Origin: CAG-273 sp963560005
GTDB lineage: Bacteria; Bacillota; Clostridia; TANB77; CAG-508
Direction of reading: 5' to 3'
NCBI GenBank assembly: GCA_963560005.1
Contig: CAUWNG010000099.1
Location: 1 to 6,112, forward strand
Length of the DNA: 6,112 bases
Both the position numbers and the translations under genes were made by a program. The notes under the pieces are model-generated. The model saw only the letters and a program-made list of their open reading frames with translations. It did not search any database and was not told where the DNA came from. Every line of letters begins with the position of its first letter. The first letter of the stretch is position 1. Below, piece after piece: positions 5,207 through 6,112 of the stretch.

Positions 5207-5238
5207 AAAATACTCCATACTTTTGCACAGAGTATTTT
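5207..5238 (-). terminator. Rho-independent terminator after the DUF3592-like gene
   Basis: Arms at 5207-5220 and 5225-5238 make a 14-pair stem with an AAAA loop in the minus-strand RNA. Three pairs (5219-5226, 5217-5228 and 5216-5229) are G-U wobbles in that transcript but A-C mismatches on the plus strand, which assigns it to the minus strand. The U tract TTTTTAGTTTTT follows and merges with the next promoter. The stem starts 47 bases beyond the stop at 5285. Confidence 0.85.
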
Positions 5239-5284
5239 ATATATTTATATTTTTTTATTTTTATAAATTTTAAGTAAAAACCTT

Positions 5285-5992
5285 TTATCTTAAATCCACA
5301 ACATCTTCTGTCAATGAATCAATATCTATAAAGTATTGTTTTTTATTTTTTAAGTTAATATATACTGGTAATGTTTTTATGTTCTTTTCTTCTACTATAT
5401 TTTCTGGATTTACCCATATATTTTTACTCTTTAATATGTATTTTTTATCATCTTCTGGGTTATTCCACTCACATATAATATTATAAGGATGTCTACCGTT
5501 TACCGTATATGCAGTATTTAATACTGTTTCTATATAATTTGCATATATCAATTCTCCATTTTCTTTTAATTTTCTTTCTAATTTCTTCTTATTTAATTTT
5601 ACTAATATACCAGTTCCACCAATTACTAAGAAGATCAAACCTATTACAGGAAATATTAAAAATATTAAATCTAGTGATTTTACTCCTATTTTATTTGGAT
5701 CATCTTTATCATAATATATATCTATTTCTTTCCCCTCATAAAAGTCAGAAGAATAACTGTTTAATCTTGATTCATATTCTTTGCCATCTATATTGTATGA
5801 AACATAAATATCGTGATTTCTATTTCCATTACTATTTCTATATGATGATATTTCTTTAATAACTCCTTTTGTATCTATTTTATTTTCATAATTAAATATA
5901 TTACTTACTATAATTATTCCTATTATAGTAAATATTAGTCCTACACCTGCAAAGATGATCCATATTAAATTTTCTATTCTACTTCTTTTCAT
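5285..5992 (-). CDS. Two-segment membrane protein with DUF3592-like domains
   Basis: This 235-residue protein has an N-terminal membrane helix (about residues 9-31), an extracytoplasmic domain (about 40-103), a second helix (about 107-131) and a C-terminal cytoplasmic domain (about 138-235). The first domain carries the DUF3592 pattern: VSYNIDGKEYESRLN (64-78), then YEGKEIDIYYDKDDPNKIG (85-103). The C-terminal domain looks like a second, weaker copy of the same beta-rich fold (YANYIETVLNTAYTVNGRHP at 150-169, then a K/N-rich strand region). The function of DUF3592 is not established and I do not propose one. ATG 5992 is preceded by AGAGG (5998-6002) at five bases. The previous gene ends 28 bases upstream, so the two are probably one operon, which ends at the terminator 5207-5238. 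Confidence 0.82.
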   Translation of the reverse strand: MKRSRIENLIWIIFAGVGLIFTIIGIIIVSNIFNYENKIDTKGVIKEISSYRNSNGNRNHDIYVSYNIDGKEYESRLNSYSSDFYEGKEIDIYYDKDDPNKIGVKSLDLIFLIFPVIGLIFLVIGGTGILVKLNKKKLERKLKENGELIYANYIETVLNTAYTVNGRHPYNIICEWNNPEDDKKYILKSKNIWVNPENIVEEKNIKTLPVYINLKNKKQYFIDIDSLTEDVVDLR

Positions 5993-6020
5993 ATTTTCCT
6001 CTACTATTTTTAAATTATTT

Positions 6021-6112
6021 TTATTTAATATATTTTTCTATTGAATTATATTCATCTTGACTTATTTCATATATTCCATTATATGGCTGTTCAATATAGT
6101 ATTTATTTTTCC
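6021..6112 (-). CDS. Unidentified protein, C-terminal part only (runs off right edge)
   Basis: An open frame enters from the right edge and ends at TAA 6023-6021, giving 29 residues (KNKYYIEQPYNGIYEISQDE and a further nine, ending EKYIK). The other two minus frames are broken by stops in this stretch. The YIEQPYNGIYEIS part suggests a beta strand region followed by a short helix. I cannot identify the family. It lies 28 bases before the DUF3592-like gene with no promoter or terminator between, so the two are likely co-transcribed. Confidence 0.55.
   Translation of the reverse strand, partial: KNKYYIEQPYNGIYEISQDEYNSIEKYIK

Noticed and set aside
1..6112. CRISPR array, tRNA, rRNA or riboswitch
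   Set aside because: I found no regularly spaced direct repeats, no cloverleaf-like segment with the conserved T-loop bases, and no known riboswitch core in the intergenic stretches by eye. A covariance-model search could still find a divergent RNA.

Overview
The window is very AT-rich, and every gene I can support is on the minus strand, so transcription runs from high to low coordinates. The genes have AGGAGG-type ribosome binding sites and TATAAT-like extended -10 promoters. The families are an ECF sigma/anti-sigma pair, DUF3592, a GT-C glycosyltransferase and a RhuM remnant. Together these point to a low-GC Gram-positive bacterium, most likely a Clostridia-type Bacillota. I cannot name the species.

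In transcription order: (1) 6112-5285 holds the 3' end of an unidentified gene, then a two-segment membrane protein with DUF3592-like domains, closed by a strong terminator (5207-5238). (2) 5197-3934 holds an extended -10 promoter, an ECF sigma factor and an overlapping zinc-finger, single-pass membrane anti-sigma factor, closed by a hairpin (3897-3926). (3) 3859-2104 holds a large multi-pass GT-C (family 39-like) glycosyltransferase. It has its own ribosome binding site but no promoter I can see. One extra base at 3736 separates its first helix and catalytic Asp-Glu motif from the remaining 560 codons. (4) 2091-1571 holds a promoter, a 78-residue predicted coiled-coil protein of unknown function and two hairpins. 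(5) 1550-1185 is a tyrosine recombinase remnant with only the N-terminal DNA-binding domain. (6) 1127-184 holds a strong promoter, a divergent Ham1/RdgB-like nucleotide pyrophosphatase (start corrected to 1029), a 58-codon internally deleted RhuM-family remnant and a terminator. (7) From 173 to the left edge, an extended -10 promoter drives the 5' end of an unidentified gene.

The sigma/anti-sigma pair would sense an envelope signal and change transcription. The glycosyltransferase downstream could be a read-through member of that operon. The rest looks like accessory DNA in decay: a recombinase fragment, a deleted RhuM gene and a frameshifted glycosyltransferase lie within about 3.6 kb. I see no convincing new multi-gene system. 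The most informative observations are the restorable frameshift, the deletion junction in the RhuM remnant, and a near-identical terminator-to-promoter module present at two sites about 5 kb apart.
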